A DNA stretch of 6,412 nt from Syntrophaceae bacterium UBA2188 (GCA_002327985.1 DCVM01000056.1:1-6412), one strand, 5' to 3'; positions 1 to 5,691 are shown, numbered from the stretch's first letter. The notes: generated by a model not told the origin, from the sequence alone. A program made the numbers and translations.

Positions 1-24
1 GATGTCCTGAACGTTGTCAAATAG

Positions 25-52
25 GCTATTAGCTATTTGCTATAAGCTATTT
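25..52. repeat. Array of four GCTATNN heptads
   Basis: Four uninterrupted 7-bp units lie in register: GCTATTA, GCTATTT, GCTATAA, GCTATTT. The array covers the 3' end of thiDN, and its units supply the last codons (A-Y-S-K region) and the TAG stop at 33-35. A related array is at 5692-5719. Short heptad repeats of this kind occur in spacers of several bacterial groups; their function is unknown. A 10-bp inverted repeat (11-20 and 64-73) encloses the array. Confidence 0.75.
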
Positions 53-1367
53 TTAGGATCTTATTGACAACGTCCATGGGGTTTTTTCCCAGCACCCGAA
101 CCATAGGCTCTTTGCCCACATCGCCCTCATCGTAGATGAAATCAGGGACACGCTTCATCTTTTTTAAGACTTCTCCAACGCCCCACTCCAAGGAAGATCC
201 TTCTTTCTCCTTCAGTCTCTTCGGCTCAAGCTTCCGATCAAAATGACCAACGAGAAATCCTGTCTTTTCCAATTGTGCGACCATCTCTTTTGAATATCGA
301 ATATTCATGGCTGAAACATACTCAGGATCAAATTTCATGACCGTGAGAATAATGTTGGCCACATGCTGGGAGGCACCAAACTCCGGACCACTGTTGGTGG
401 CCACTGAATCCTTGAATCGAACAATCCTCCCTGGAAAGGCAGCCACGTCAGCCATCCCTTCTGCATACGGCAGGGCATAGCCTAAATTGGAAGAAACCTC
501 CGGGATGAGGTATCCCACTTTATTCTCCTTCAATACTTCCACTGCCTTCTTTAATTCCTGGATAACCGGATACCGCTCCATCTCCCTCAGGACATAGGCC
601 GAAGGATTGGTGGGCCCTGTCCCTTTCCCGAGAGGAAGGCCGGCCCGAATGGCCATGCTGATGAACAACTTTGCTTTTCTCACTGCCTCCGGAACAGGCT
701 CTCCTCTGGCCAACAAGGTGGCGATGGCCGAAGCAAAGGTACACCCGGTCCCATGGGTGTTTTTCGTCTTCATTCTCGGACCCACAACCTCAGCATAATT
801 CTGCCCGTCGAAGAGAATGTCAATTGCCATTCCTTTTAAATGACCTCCCTTCACCACCACATTCTTAGCTCCAAGCTCCCAAATCCGAACTGCAGCCTTC
901 CTCATCCCCTCCAGCGTATTGACCTTCCATCCAGTCAGAACCGATGCCTCCATGAGGTTGGGTGTGACAACCCATGCAAGGGGCAACAACCGTTTGATTA
1001 GCGCCTTCTGCGCATCCTTTCGAAGAAGGGGAGCTCCACTCTTGGAGACCATCACTGGATCCACCACCACGGTTTCTATCCCATACTGCTCAATTTTTTT
1101 AGCCACCACTTCGATGATCTCTTTATTGGCCAGCATCCCGGTCTTGATGGCATCCACCCCAATATCTGAAAGAACAGAATCGATCTGCCTCTCCACAAAT
1201 CGAGCCGGAACTTCATGGATGCCTTGAACGCCAACCGTATTTTGTGCCGTGAGCGCAGTGAGAACACTCATCCCATAACCGCCCAGCAAGGTGATGGCTT
1301 TTAGGTCTGCTTGAATCCCTGCTCCACCCCCGGAATCCGATCCAGCAATCGTCAGAACTCGTTTCAT
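33..1367 (-). CDS. thiDN: Bifunctional HMP/HMP-phosphate kinase and thiamin-phosphate synthase (ThiD-ThiN fusion)
   Basis: The 444-residue cytoplasmic protein has two domains. Residues 1 to about 258 are ThiD, a ribokinase-fold kinase that converts HMP (hydroxymethylpyrimidine) to its phosphate and pyrophosphate. Visible signs are AGSDSGGGAGIQADLKA at 8-24, VVDPVM at 101-106 and the anion-hole segment HGTGCTFASAIA at 205-216 with Cys209. Residues about 265-444 are ThiN, which couples HMP pyrophosphate to thiazole phosphate to give thiamin phosphate, in place of ThiE. Its marks are IPEVSSNLGYA at 288-298, MADVAAFPGRI at 305-315, FGASQHVANI at 330-339 and the acidic IYDEGDVGKEP at 411-421. The ATG has GAGGAG (1374-1379) 6 nt upstream. 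The gene lies 128 nt downstream of thi4 with no clear terminator for this strand between them, so cotranscription under the TPP riboswitch is likely. The C-terminus runs into a heptad repeat, so the last few residues may be acquired. Domain calls are from remembered family motifs. Confidence 0.93.
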   Translation of the reverse strand: MKRVLTIAGSDSGGGAGIQADLKAITLLGGYGMSVLTALTAQNTVGVQGIHEVPARFVERQIDSVLSDIGVDAIKTGMLANKEIIEVVAKKIEQYGIETVVVDPVMVSKSGAPLLRKDAQKALIKRLLPLAWVVTPNLMEASVLTGWKVNTLEGMRKAAVRIWELGAKNVVVKGGHLKGMAIDILFDGQNYAEVVGPRMKTKNTHGTGCTFASAIATLLARGEPVPEAVRKAKLFISMAIRAGLPLGKGTGPTNPSAYVLREMERYPVIQELKKAVEVLKENKVGYLIPEVSSNLGYALPYAEGMADVAAFPGRIVRFKDSVATNSGPEFGASQHVANIILTVMKFDPEYVSAMNIRYSKEMVAQLEKTGFLVGHFDRKLEPKRLKEKEGSSLEWGVGEVLKKMKRVPDFIYDEGDVGKEPMVRVLGKNPMDVVNKILKIAYSK

Positions 1368-1384
1368 TTTGAACTCCTCAGTTT

Positions 1385-1427
1385 ATCCCCCTCACCCTAT
1401 CCCTCTCCCGCCGGGAGAGAGGGGGAT
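1385..1427. repeat. Compound GC-rich palindrome between thi4 and thiDN
   Basis: An outer 8-bp stem (ATCCCCCT at 1385-1392 with AGGGGGAT at 1420-1427) encloses an inner 7-bp stem (CTCTCCC at 1403-1409 with GGGAGAG at 1413-1419). A T run follows on the plus strand (1427-1432). This gives it the look of a plus-strand terminator, but no plus-strand gene ends here. It is more likely a dispersed palindromic (REP-like) element. On the minus-strand thi transcript it would form a hairpin just upstream of the thiDN ribosome binding site, and could affect mRNA stability. Confidence 0.6.
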
Positions 1428-1451
1428 TTTTTGTAGTATTCTCATTATTCA

Positions 1452-1474
1452 CCCTCCCCATTGATGGGGGAGGG
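1452..1474. repeat. Second GC-rich palindrome in the thi4-thiDN spacer
   Basis: CCCTCCCC (1452-1459) pairs with GGGGAGGG (1467-1474) around a short loop. It is flanked by a G/C-skewed stretch at 1475-1488. On the thi strand no T tract follows, so it does not look like a terminator of thi4. Its C/G-skewed pattern resembles that of the neighbouring palindrome, which suggests that the spacer was built by insertion of small repeat elements. Confidence 0.55.
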
Positions 1475-1495
1475 TCGGGGTGGGGGTGAAAAAAA

Positions 1496-2278
1496 CTATT
1501 TTTTCCTCAACTCCTTCATTATTAGCGAGGCTGCCTTCTCACCTGAAAGAAGCATCCCTCCGAAAACAGGGCCCATGCGGTACGACCCAAAGGTGGCATT
1601 GGCCGCCATCCCACATACATAGAGCCCTGGAAAGACCTCTCTTGTATTAACCATCGTATCCCTCTCCGCCGCCTCCGCCCACAAGGATTTCTCACCGACG
1701 ATCTTACCTGTCTCGGTAAAAAGCTGAATGTCGTTCTTTTTTTGGAGGATGGCCACAACCTCCGTGGCATGACCGGTCGAATCTACCACAATTTTCGATT
1801 CGATGGTCAATGGATCCACATGCAAGTTAGCCATCTCCACGGCTGTCCAGTTAAGCACTAACCCGGTGACTCGATTCTCCCGAAGGATAAGATCCTCAGC
1901 GCTGACCAGATTAAAAATGGTCACTCCTGACTTCACCGCCTTTGAACAGAGTGTGGAAATGGCTTCAATCGAATCAGTGGTATAATAGCCTCTTTGATAG
2001 GGATAGGACCGAATCCCAAATTTATCCAGAATTCTCTTTCCTTCTTCCTGAACCACAATTTCATTAAACATCATCCCCCCACCCCACATGCCCCCTCCAA
2101 CCGAAAGCTTCCTTTCAAAGAGAGTGACCTTAAACCCTTTTCTCGCCAGGAAATAGGAACAGACTAATCCGGAAGGACCTCCCCCCACCACCGACACATC
2201 CACGGAGAGGTTCTCTTTTAGTTTCTTGAAGTATCGGTCAATAATCGCCTGGGTAATCATTTTTTCATCAAGTGCCAT
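1496..2278 (-). CDS. thi4: Sulfide-dependent adenosine diphosphate thiazole synthase (Thi4 family, histidine type)
   Basis: The 260-residue protein makes the thiazole half of thiamin from NAD+ and glycine in an Fe(II)-dependent reaction. It has an N-terminal Rossmann motif VVGGGPSG at 30-37 followed by ERKLSVGGGMWGGGMMF (55-71), and a C-terminal AANATFGSYRMGPVFGGML block (225-243) typical of the family. At the position where yeast Thi4 carries its sacrificial cysteine, this protein has His153 in NLHVDP, as in methanogen enzymes. Those use free sulfide and turn over many times. Asp155 and His170 are spaced like the iron ligands of the methanogen enzyme. I chose the ATG at 2278 (MALDEKM) because GAGGAGG (2284-2290) lies 5 nt upstream. 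An in-frame ATG 8 codons earlier would place that ribosome binding site inside the coding region and start within a repeat hairpin. It is the first gene behind the TPP riboswitch. Length fits the archaeal and bacterial enzymes. Confidence 0.93.
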   Translation of the reverse strand: MALDEKMITQAIIDRYFKKLKENLSVDVSVVGGGPSGLVCSYFLARKGFKVTLFERKLSVGGGMWGGGMMFNEIVVQEEGKRILDKFGIRSYPYQRGYYTTDSIEAISTLCSKAVKSGVTIFNLVSAEDLILRENRVTGLVLNWTAVEMANLHVDPLTIESKIVVDSTGHATEVVAILQKKNDIQLFTETGKIVGEKSLWAEAAERDTMVNTREVFPGLYVCGMAANATFGSYRMGPVFGGMLLSGEKAASLIMKELRKK

Positions 2279-2300
2279 GGGTTCCTCCTCGTATTTTGTC

Positions 2301-2347
2301 ATTCCCGTGGAAACGGGAATCCAGACTTGTCCCTGTGGAAACAGGGA
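2301..2347. repeat. Two tandem GGAA-loop hairpins in the thi4 leader
   Basis: Hairpin one pairs ATTCCCGT (2301-2308) with ACGGGAAT (2313-2320). Hairpin two pairs TCCCTGT (2330-2336) with ACAGGGA (2341-2347). Both close on a GGAA loop on the plus strand (TTCC on the transcript strand). The two copies differ in sequence but each keeps perfect pairing. The elements lie between the riboswitch terminator and the thi4 ribosome binding site. They look like a dispersed palindromic repeat type; a role in the leader RNA is possible but not shown. Confidence 0.6.
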
Positions 2348-2371
2348 ACCACTTTTTAACGACTATAGATT

Positions 2372-2428
2372 CCCCGCATCAAGTGCGGGGTAAACTCTGC
2401 TGGAGTTAACCCCACTGTAGAACGGGGT
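2372..2428. repeat. Cluster of small palindromes in the thi4 leader
   Basis: CCCCGCA (2372-2378) pairs with TGCGGGG (2384-2390). AACTC (2393-2397) pairs with GAGTT (2403-2407). ACCCC (2409-2413) pairs with GGGGT (2424-2428). The three hairpins are almost contiguous, and together with the pair at 2301-2347 they fill most of the 166 nt between terminator and start codon. The appearance is that of a composite repetitive element inserted in the leader. Confidence 0.55.
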
Positions 2429-2444
2429 AGGAATAACAATAGAA

Positions 2445-2485
2445 CAAAAAATAAAAGCCGTAATCCCAATGGAGGTATTACGGCT
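2445..2485 (-). terminator. Intrinsic terminator of the TPP riboswitch
   Basis: On the minus strand AGCCGTAAT (from 2485 down to 2477) pairs with ATTACGGCT (2464 to 2456), 9 bp without mismatch. It is followed by TTTTATTTTTT. It lies 14 nt after the aptamer and before thi4, so it is the expression platform: thiamin pyrophosphate binding would favour termination. The competing antiterminator is not obvious by eye; a GTAAT segment in the aptamer could pair with the ATTAC of the terminator arm. Confidence 0.85.
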
Positions 2486-2498
2486 CTCTTTTCGTTCC

Positions 2499-2590
2499 CC
2501 GCTTCCCTTCGCTGGAATTACCCAAACAGGTTCGGAGGGTCTCCCTACTTTCAAAGTAGGGACTCTCAGCCCAATGAGCTCCCCTAGCAA
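2499..2590 (-). promoter_or_regulatory. TPP riboswitch aptamer (THI element)
   Basis: Read on the minus strand, the conserved core appears in order: AGGGGAGC, GGGCTGAGAG, an extended P3 hairpin with a 10-bp perfect stem (2542-2562), GACCCTCCGAACCTG, GGGTAAT, CCAGCGAAGGGA. P1 can be drawn as TTGCT (2590-2586) with AGCGG (2503-2499). These match the known thiamin pyrophosphate aptamer. It precedes a terminator and thi4-thiDN, so high thiamin pyrophosphate should switch the unit off. Recognition is by consensus from memory, but the match is extensive. Confidence 0.95.
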
Positions 2591-2602
2591 TGTTTTCAAC
2601 TT

Positions 2603-2631
2603 ATTTTACCGAAAGATTTAGGGGATGTCAA
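2603..2631 (-). promoter_or_regulatory. Sigma70-type promoter of the thi unit
   Basis: On the minus strand a perfect TTGACA (-35, 2626-2631) is separated by 17 nt from TAAAAT (-10, 2603-2608). The expected start is near 2596, only a few bases before the riboswitch P1 stem. The position and the near-consensus match make this a strong call. Confidence 0.85.
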
Positions 2632-2688
2632 TAAAAGCAAAAGCATCTCTTTTTCCGTGATGAATATTATGAATAGGTAAGGGGATAG

Positions 2689-2856
2689 CAAGAAGACAGG
2701 CACGCTGAGAAAGTTTAAGAGCGAAACCTCTTATCAATCTGATTCAACCATCGAAAAATCTATTCAAAACCTTTGTCTTTAATGAATACGATGGTTACCC
2801 TTACCACTGAAAACGACCGCAATTCTTAAACTTTCGAAGACCGGTCTGTCTTCTTG
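2689..2856. repeat. 168-bp element with long imperfect terminal inverted repeats (MITE-like)
   Basis: The outermost arms CAAGAAGACAG (2689-2699) and CTGTCTTCTTG (2846-2856) are perfect complements of 11 bp. After 9 or 10 unpaired bases a second pair follows: GAAAGTTTAAGA (2709-2720) with TCTTAAACTTTC (2824-2835), 12 bp perfect. Further in, AACCATCG and CGATGGTT (around 2747-2754 and 2789-2796) can also pair. The right arm holds a 10-bp palindrome AGACCGGTCT (2838-2847). The left arm carries GACAGGCAC. There is no open frame of note inside. It may be a miniature non-autonomous element, a remnant of an insertion sequence, or a structured RNA. I see no clear target-site duplication. Confidence 0.6.
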
Positions 2857-3042
2857 TACATTTCACAGAATTGGAGATGCCTCCAAAAAAGCCTGCCCTT
2901 GACCATAAACTTGAAATGGGTCGTGGAAAGAGTTTAGGAAAACAGGAGAGTGAGTGCAGCAAAAATTATTTAGTTATTTCAATATATTATGACATATTCC
3001 CACCGATCGAGAGTAAAATCGATTTAACTTGTGAAAAAATTC

Positions 3043-3072
3043 TTGACTTTTTTATCTTATTTACCATATATT
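3043..3072 (+). promoter_or_regulatory. Probable hppA promoter
   Basis: TTGACT (3043-3048) and TATATT (3067-3072) are separated by 18 nt, giving a start near 3079 and a leader of about 60 nt. It is the best sigma70-like site upstream of hppA. The region is AT-rich, so other choices of -10 are possible. Confidence 0.6.
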
Positions 3073-3139
3073 CAACCCGCAATTTGAGTGATCTGAGTTA
3101 ATCTCATTAAAAAGAATAAATTTAACGGAGGGCTAAAAA

Positions 3140-5206
3140 ATGGAATGGATCGGAGTTTCTTCAATCACTGGGATTATTGCATTACTTTTTGTCTTCTTCA
3201 TCGCCAAAAAGGTGATGAGACAAGATCCGGGGACACCCCAGATGGTGGCTATTTCAGATGCCGTTCATGAAGGGGCCATGGCGTTTTTAAAAAGAGAGTA
3301 TAAAGCCATTGCTATCTTCGCCATTATTGTCGCCATCCTCTTAGCGATTGGACTGAAAGGACAAGGATGGAATTTCTCTATTGCCACAGCCATATCCTAT
3401 CTCATTGGAGCGTCCTGTTCCCTGATTGCTGGCTATGTCGGGTTGAGCATTTCGACAAGGGCCAATACCAGAACCGCTCAGGCGGCTACGAAGGGATTTA
3501 ACCAGGCCCTGGGAGTGGCCTTTCCGGGTGGAGCGGTGATGGGACTCACAGTGGTTGGGTTAGGTCTCTTAGCCTTTTCTATCGTTTTTTTGATTTTGGG
3601 ATATTTCGGTTCTGGCGAAATGGTGGCAAAGATGACCAGGGCCGCTGGAATCATTGCTGGTTTCAGCATGGGCGCCAGTTCGGTGGCTCTCTTTGCCAGG
3701 GTGGGAGGAGGAATCTATACCAAGGCCGCCGATGTGGGGGCTGATTTGGTGGGTAAGGTGGAGGCCGGAATCCCGGAGGATGACCCCCGCAATCCCGCAA
3801 CCATTGCTGACAACGTCGGAGACAATGTGGGCGATGTAGCAGGGATGGGCGCAGACCTCTATGAGTCCTATATTGGTTCTTTGTTGTCAGGAGTGATCAT
3901 TGCCGTCCAGACCCTCGAAACTCCGGAACTTAAAATCAAAGGGGTGATCCTCTCTTTTCTCCTCTATGGCATTGGGATCATTTCCTCCATTCTTGGGATC
4001 TTCTTTGTAAGAACGGGGGAGAAGGCCAACCCTGGAAAGGCGCTCAACAATGGAACTATTTCCAGTGCGATCTTTTATGTCATTGGTTCCTTCCTTCTCG
4101 TTATAGTAATGTTCGGCTGGGATCTCTCCTATTTCTTTGCTACTTTTTCAGGAATTGTGGCAGGGATGGTCATTGGGTTTACGGCCTTTTATTATACATC
4201 GGGTAAATCAGTCCAGAATCTTGCAAGAGCAAGCACCACGGGATCAGCCACAACGATTATCCAGGGGTTCGCTCTAAGTTGTCAAAGCACGGTGATTCCC
4301 CTGGTGGTCATTGGATTGGCCATTCTCCTCTCTTACAAATTGGGTGGTTTTTTTGGAATAGCCCTCTCTGCCATTGGAATGTTGGCCACAACAGGGATGG
4401 TCGTTTCGGTCGATGCGTATGGACCCATTGCTGATAATTCCGGAGGCATTGCCGAGATGGCCCATATGGGAAAAGATATTCGAAAGATCACGGATTCCCT
4501 CGATGCGGCCGGAAATACCACTGCGGCCATTGCGAAAGGTTTTGCCATTGGGTCTGCAGCCTTGACCGCCTTAGCTCTTTTCCTCTCTTATACACAAGTG
4601 ATGAATCTTTCAGCAATTGACCTCATGGGTGCAGGAGGATATAAAATCGTTGCAGGGGTTTTCATCGGTGCCGTCATTCCGTATTTCTTTGCTGGAGCAA
4701 CAATGATGGCAGTGGGTAGGGCAGCTTTCAATGTAGTGGAAGAGGTGAGGAGGCAGTTCAGAGAGATTAAGGGATTGATGGAGGGAACAGCCAGGGCAGA
4801 ATATGCCCGGTGCGTTGATATCACCACGGCGGGCGCATTAAAAGAAATGATTGTTCCGGGAGTGGCGGCAGTGGTCATCCCCATTGTGATGGGCGGCCTC
4901 CTTGGACCAGAGGCATTAGCCGGGATGTTGCTGGGTTCCCTTGCAACAGGCGTCCCCTTAGCGCTTCAAATGGCCAATGCCGGTGGAGCCTGGGATAACG
5001 CTAAAAAGTGGATCGAGGAAGGAAATTTGGGGGGAAAAGGATCGGATGCTCATAAAGCGGCCGTCGTGGGAGATACGGTAGGTGATCCTTTTAAGGATAC
5101 CTCCGGCCCCTCAATGAACATTCTTCTGAAATTGATGACCGTGGTCTCCTTGGTCTTTGGTCCAATGATCCTCGTGCTTCACAAATGGCTTCTCTCTCTC
5201 TTTTAA
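3140..5206 (+). CDS. hppA: Ion-pumping membrane pyrophosphatase, K+-dependent, probably Na+-translocating
   Basis: The 688-residue integral membrane protein, expected to have about 16 membrane helices, hydrolyses pyrophosphate and pumps Na+ or H+ across the membrane. Substrate-site motifs are complete: DVGADLVGKVE (198-208), DDPRNPATIADNVGDNVGDVAG (214-235), DAYGPIADNSGG (425-436) and the C-terminal DAHKAAVVGDTVGDPFKDTSGPS (636-658). Ala462 in GNTTAA marks the K+-dependent class; the K+-independent class has Lys there. Glu242 directly follows GADLY, the position of the gating glutamate in the Thermotoga maritima Na+ pump and one helical turn earlier than in plant H+ pumps. That favours Na+ transport, though some K+-dependent H+ or dual pumps share this glutamate. 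The fourth residue of the Ala462 motif is Ala465, where I recall Gly in related pumps. The start has GGAGGG (3127-3132) 7 nt upstream. The gene stands alone with its own promoter and terminator. Such pumps recover energy from biosynthetic pyrophosphate in anaerobes. Confidence 0.95.
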   Translation: MEWIGVSSITGIIALLFVFFIAKKVMRQDPGTPQMVAISDAVHEGAMAFLKREYKAIAIFAIIVAILLAIGLKGQGWNFSIATAISYLIGASCSLIAGYVGLSISTRANTRTAQAATKGFNQALGVAFPGGAVMGLTVVGLGLLAFSIVFLILGYFGSGEMVAKMTRAAGIIAGFSMGASSVALFARVGGGIYTKAADVGADLVGKVEAGIPEDDPRNPATIADNVGDNVGDVAGMGADLYESYIGSLLSGVIIAVQTLETPELKIKGVILSFLLYGIGIISSILGIFFVRTGEKANPGKALNNGTISSAIFYVIGSFLLVIVMFGWDLSYFFATFSGIVAGMVIGFTAFYYTSGKSVQNLARASTTGSATTIIQGFALSCQSTVIPLVVIGLAILLSYKLGGFFGIALSAIGMLATTGMVVSVDAYGPIADNSGGIAEMAHMGKDIRKITDSLDAAGNTTAAIAKGFAIGSAALTALALFLSYTQVMNLSAIDLMGAGGYKIVAGVFIGAVIPYFFAGATMMAVGRAAFNVVEEVRRQFREIKGLMEGTARAEYARCVDITTAGALKEMIVPGVAAVVIPIVMGGLLGPEALAGMLLGSLATGVPLALQMANAGGAWDNAKKWIEEGNLGGKGSDAHKAAVVGDTVGDPFKDTSGPSMNILLKLMTVVSLVFGPMILVLHKWLLSLF

Positions 5207-5233
5207 TGGAATCCTTTGTTTTGTTGCCATGCC

Positions 5234-5260
5234 AAAGGGGCCTTAAAAGGCCCCTTTTTT
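5234..5260 (+). terminator. Intrinsic terminator of hppA
   Basis: AAAGGGGCCTT (5234-5244) pairs with AAGGCCCCTTT (5247-5257), and T residues run to 5261. It begins 28 nt after the hppA stop codon and ends at the stop codon of convergent yraN. On the minus strand only three T residues follow the hairpin, so it works mainly for hppA, though the stem may also mark the 3' end of the yraN message. Confidence 0.9.
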
Positions 5261-5589
5261 TACATATAGTTCAAATCAAAGGCATCCCTGATCAATTCAA
5301 TCTCTTCTCTTTTTTGTCCGAGGAGAATAGCCACCACATCAAACCTTGCCTTCACCTCTTCAAGCCGTTTCTCTTTTAAATAATATAAAGCCACTTTAGA
5401 AAGCTGTCTTTGCTTTGAAAAGGTGACGGCCAGCTGAGGAGGGCCAAATTCACAGGTGGTCCGGGTCTTCACTTCGATGAAAGTGAGCGTATCCTTCTCT
5501 TTGGCAATGATATCCATCTCACCCAATTTGCAGACATAGTTCCTTTCCAGGATGCGATAACCTTTCTTTTTTAGAAATCGAAAGGCCAC
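5260..5589 (-). CDS. yraN: UPF0102 (YraN) family endonuclease-like protein; N-terminus uncertain
   Basis: From the GTG at 5589 the product is 109 residues. It has the PD-(D/E)XK nuclease-like core of the YraN family: GEMD at 23-26, IEVKTR at 38-43, FGPPQLAVTFSKQRQLSKVALYYL at 48-71 and RFDVVAI at 82-88. The cellular role of YraN is poorly known. The gene follows rnhB, a common pairing. The start is the odd part. Family members normally begin with an ELGKRGEELA-like stretch, and this frame reads ELGKKGEEVA just upstream (5613-5584). The frame stays open to a stop at 5680-5682 without an ATG, GTG or TTG. Either the protein starts at the GTG (AAGGG lies 7 nt before it) and lacks part of the first helix, or translation begins elsewhere and changes frame in the A8 run. 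Family assignment is firm; the 5' boundary is not. Confidence 0.88.
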   Translation of the reverse strand: MAFRFLKKKGYRILERNYVCKLGEMDIIAKEKDTLTFIEVKTRTTCEFGPPQLAVTFSKQRQLSKVALYYLKEKRLEEVKARFDVVAILLGQKREEIELIRDAFDLNYM

Positions 5590-5660
5590 TTCCTCACCCT
5601 TTTTACCCAGTTCTTTTTTTTCTCTTCGTGGCCTGTGTCCGCGATCTGTATCCGTACCAA
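5583..5660 (-). other. Ambiguous yraN 5' end with A8 slippery run
   Basis: On the minus strand a run of eight A residues (5621-5614) followed by G gives A AAA AAG, the classic bacterial -1 slippery heptamer. A TTG-initiated frame from 5660 reads (M)VRIQIADTGHEEKKK into this run. A -1 slip there, or one extra A, joins it exactly to ELGKKGEEVAFRF of YraN. The run is enclosed by a 7-bp inverted repeat, AGGCCAC (5634-5628) with GTGGCCT (5589-5583), which also covers the GTG start. The TTG has GGGAG only 2 nt upstream, so it is a poor start. A homopolymer sequencing error would give the same picture. Confidence 0.45.
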
Positions 5661-5691
5661 ATCTCCCAGAAAATAAGATTTATTTTTTTAC

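Larger units (their letters stand above)
2632..3139. other. Divergent thi-hppA intergenic region without a supported gene
   Basis: This is the spacer of roughly 500 bp between the thi promoter and hppA. It holds a 168-bp inverted-repeat element (2689-2856), a short hairpin TTGGAG/CTCCAA (2871-2886), a small ATCGA/TCGAT inverted repeat (3006-3010 and 3019-3023) that could be an operator, and the hppA promoter. The stretch at 2887-3000 shows nothing I can name. An open frame at 2871-3101 begins with TTG, has no good ribosome binding site and runs through the hppA promoter, so it was not called. Confidence 0.6.

Noticed and set aside
919..1227. 102-codon plus-strand open frame
   Set aside because: It is antisense to the well-supported ThiD domain and shows no protein family signs or ribosome binding site.
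2279..2302. Eight-codon longer start of thi4 (MTKYEEEP)
   Set aside because: It would encode the strong GAGGAGG ribosome binding site inside the gene and begin at the edge of a repeat hairpin; the ATG at 2278 is much better placed.
2301..2428. CRISPR array in the thi4 leader
   Set aside because: The palindromes differ in sequence and spacing, with no identical repeats separated by equal spacers.
2363..2599. Minus-strand open frame of 78 codons over the riboswitch
   Set aside because: Its sequence is the TPP aptamer, terminator and hairpin leader, all better explained as regulatory RNA.
2871..3101. 76-codon plus-strand open frame upstream of hppA
   Set aside because: It starts with TTG in a small hairpin, has no convincing ribosome binding site, runs through the hppA promoter and has no recognisable composition or motif.
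4588..4884. 98-codon minus-strand open frame
   Set aside because: It is antisense to hppA; its apparent alanine and proline richness reflects the complement of membrane-helix codons.
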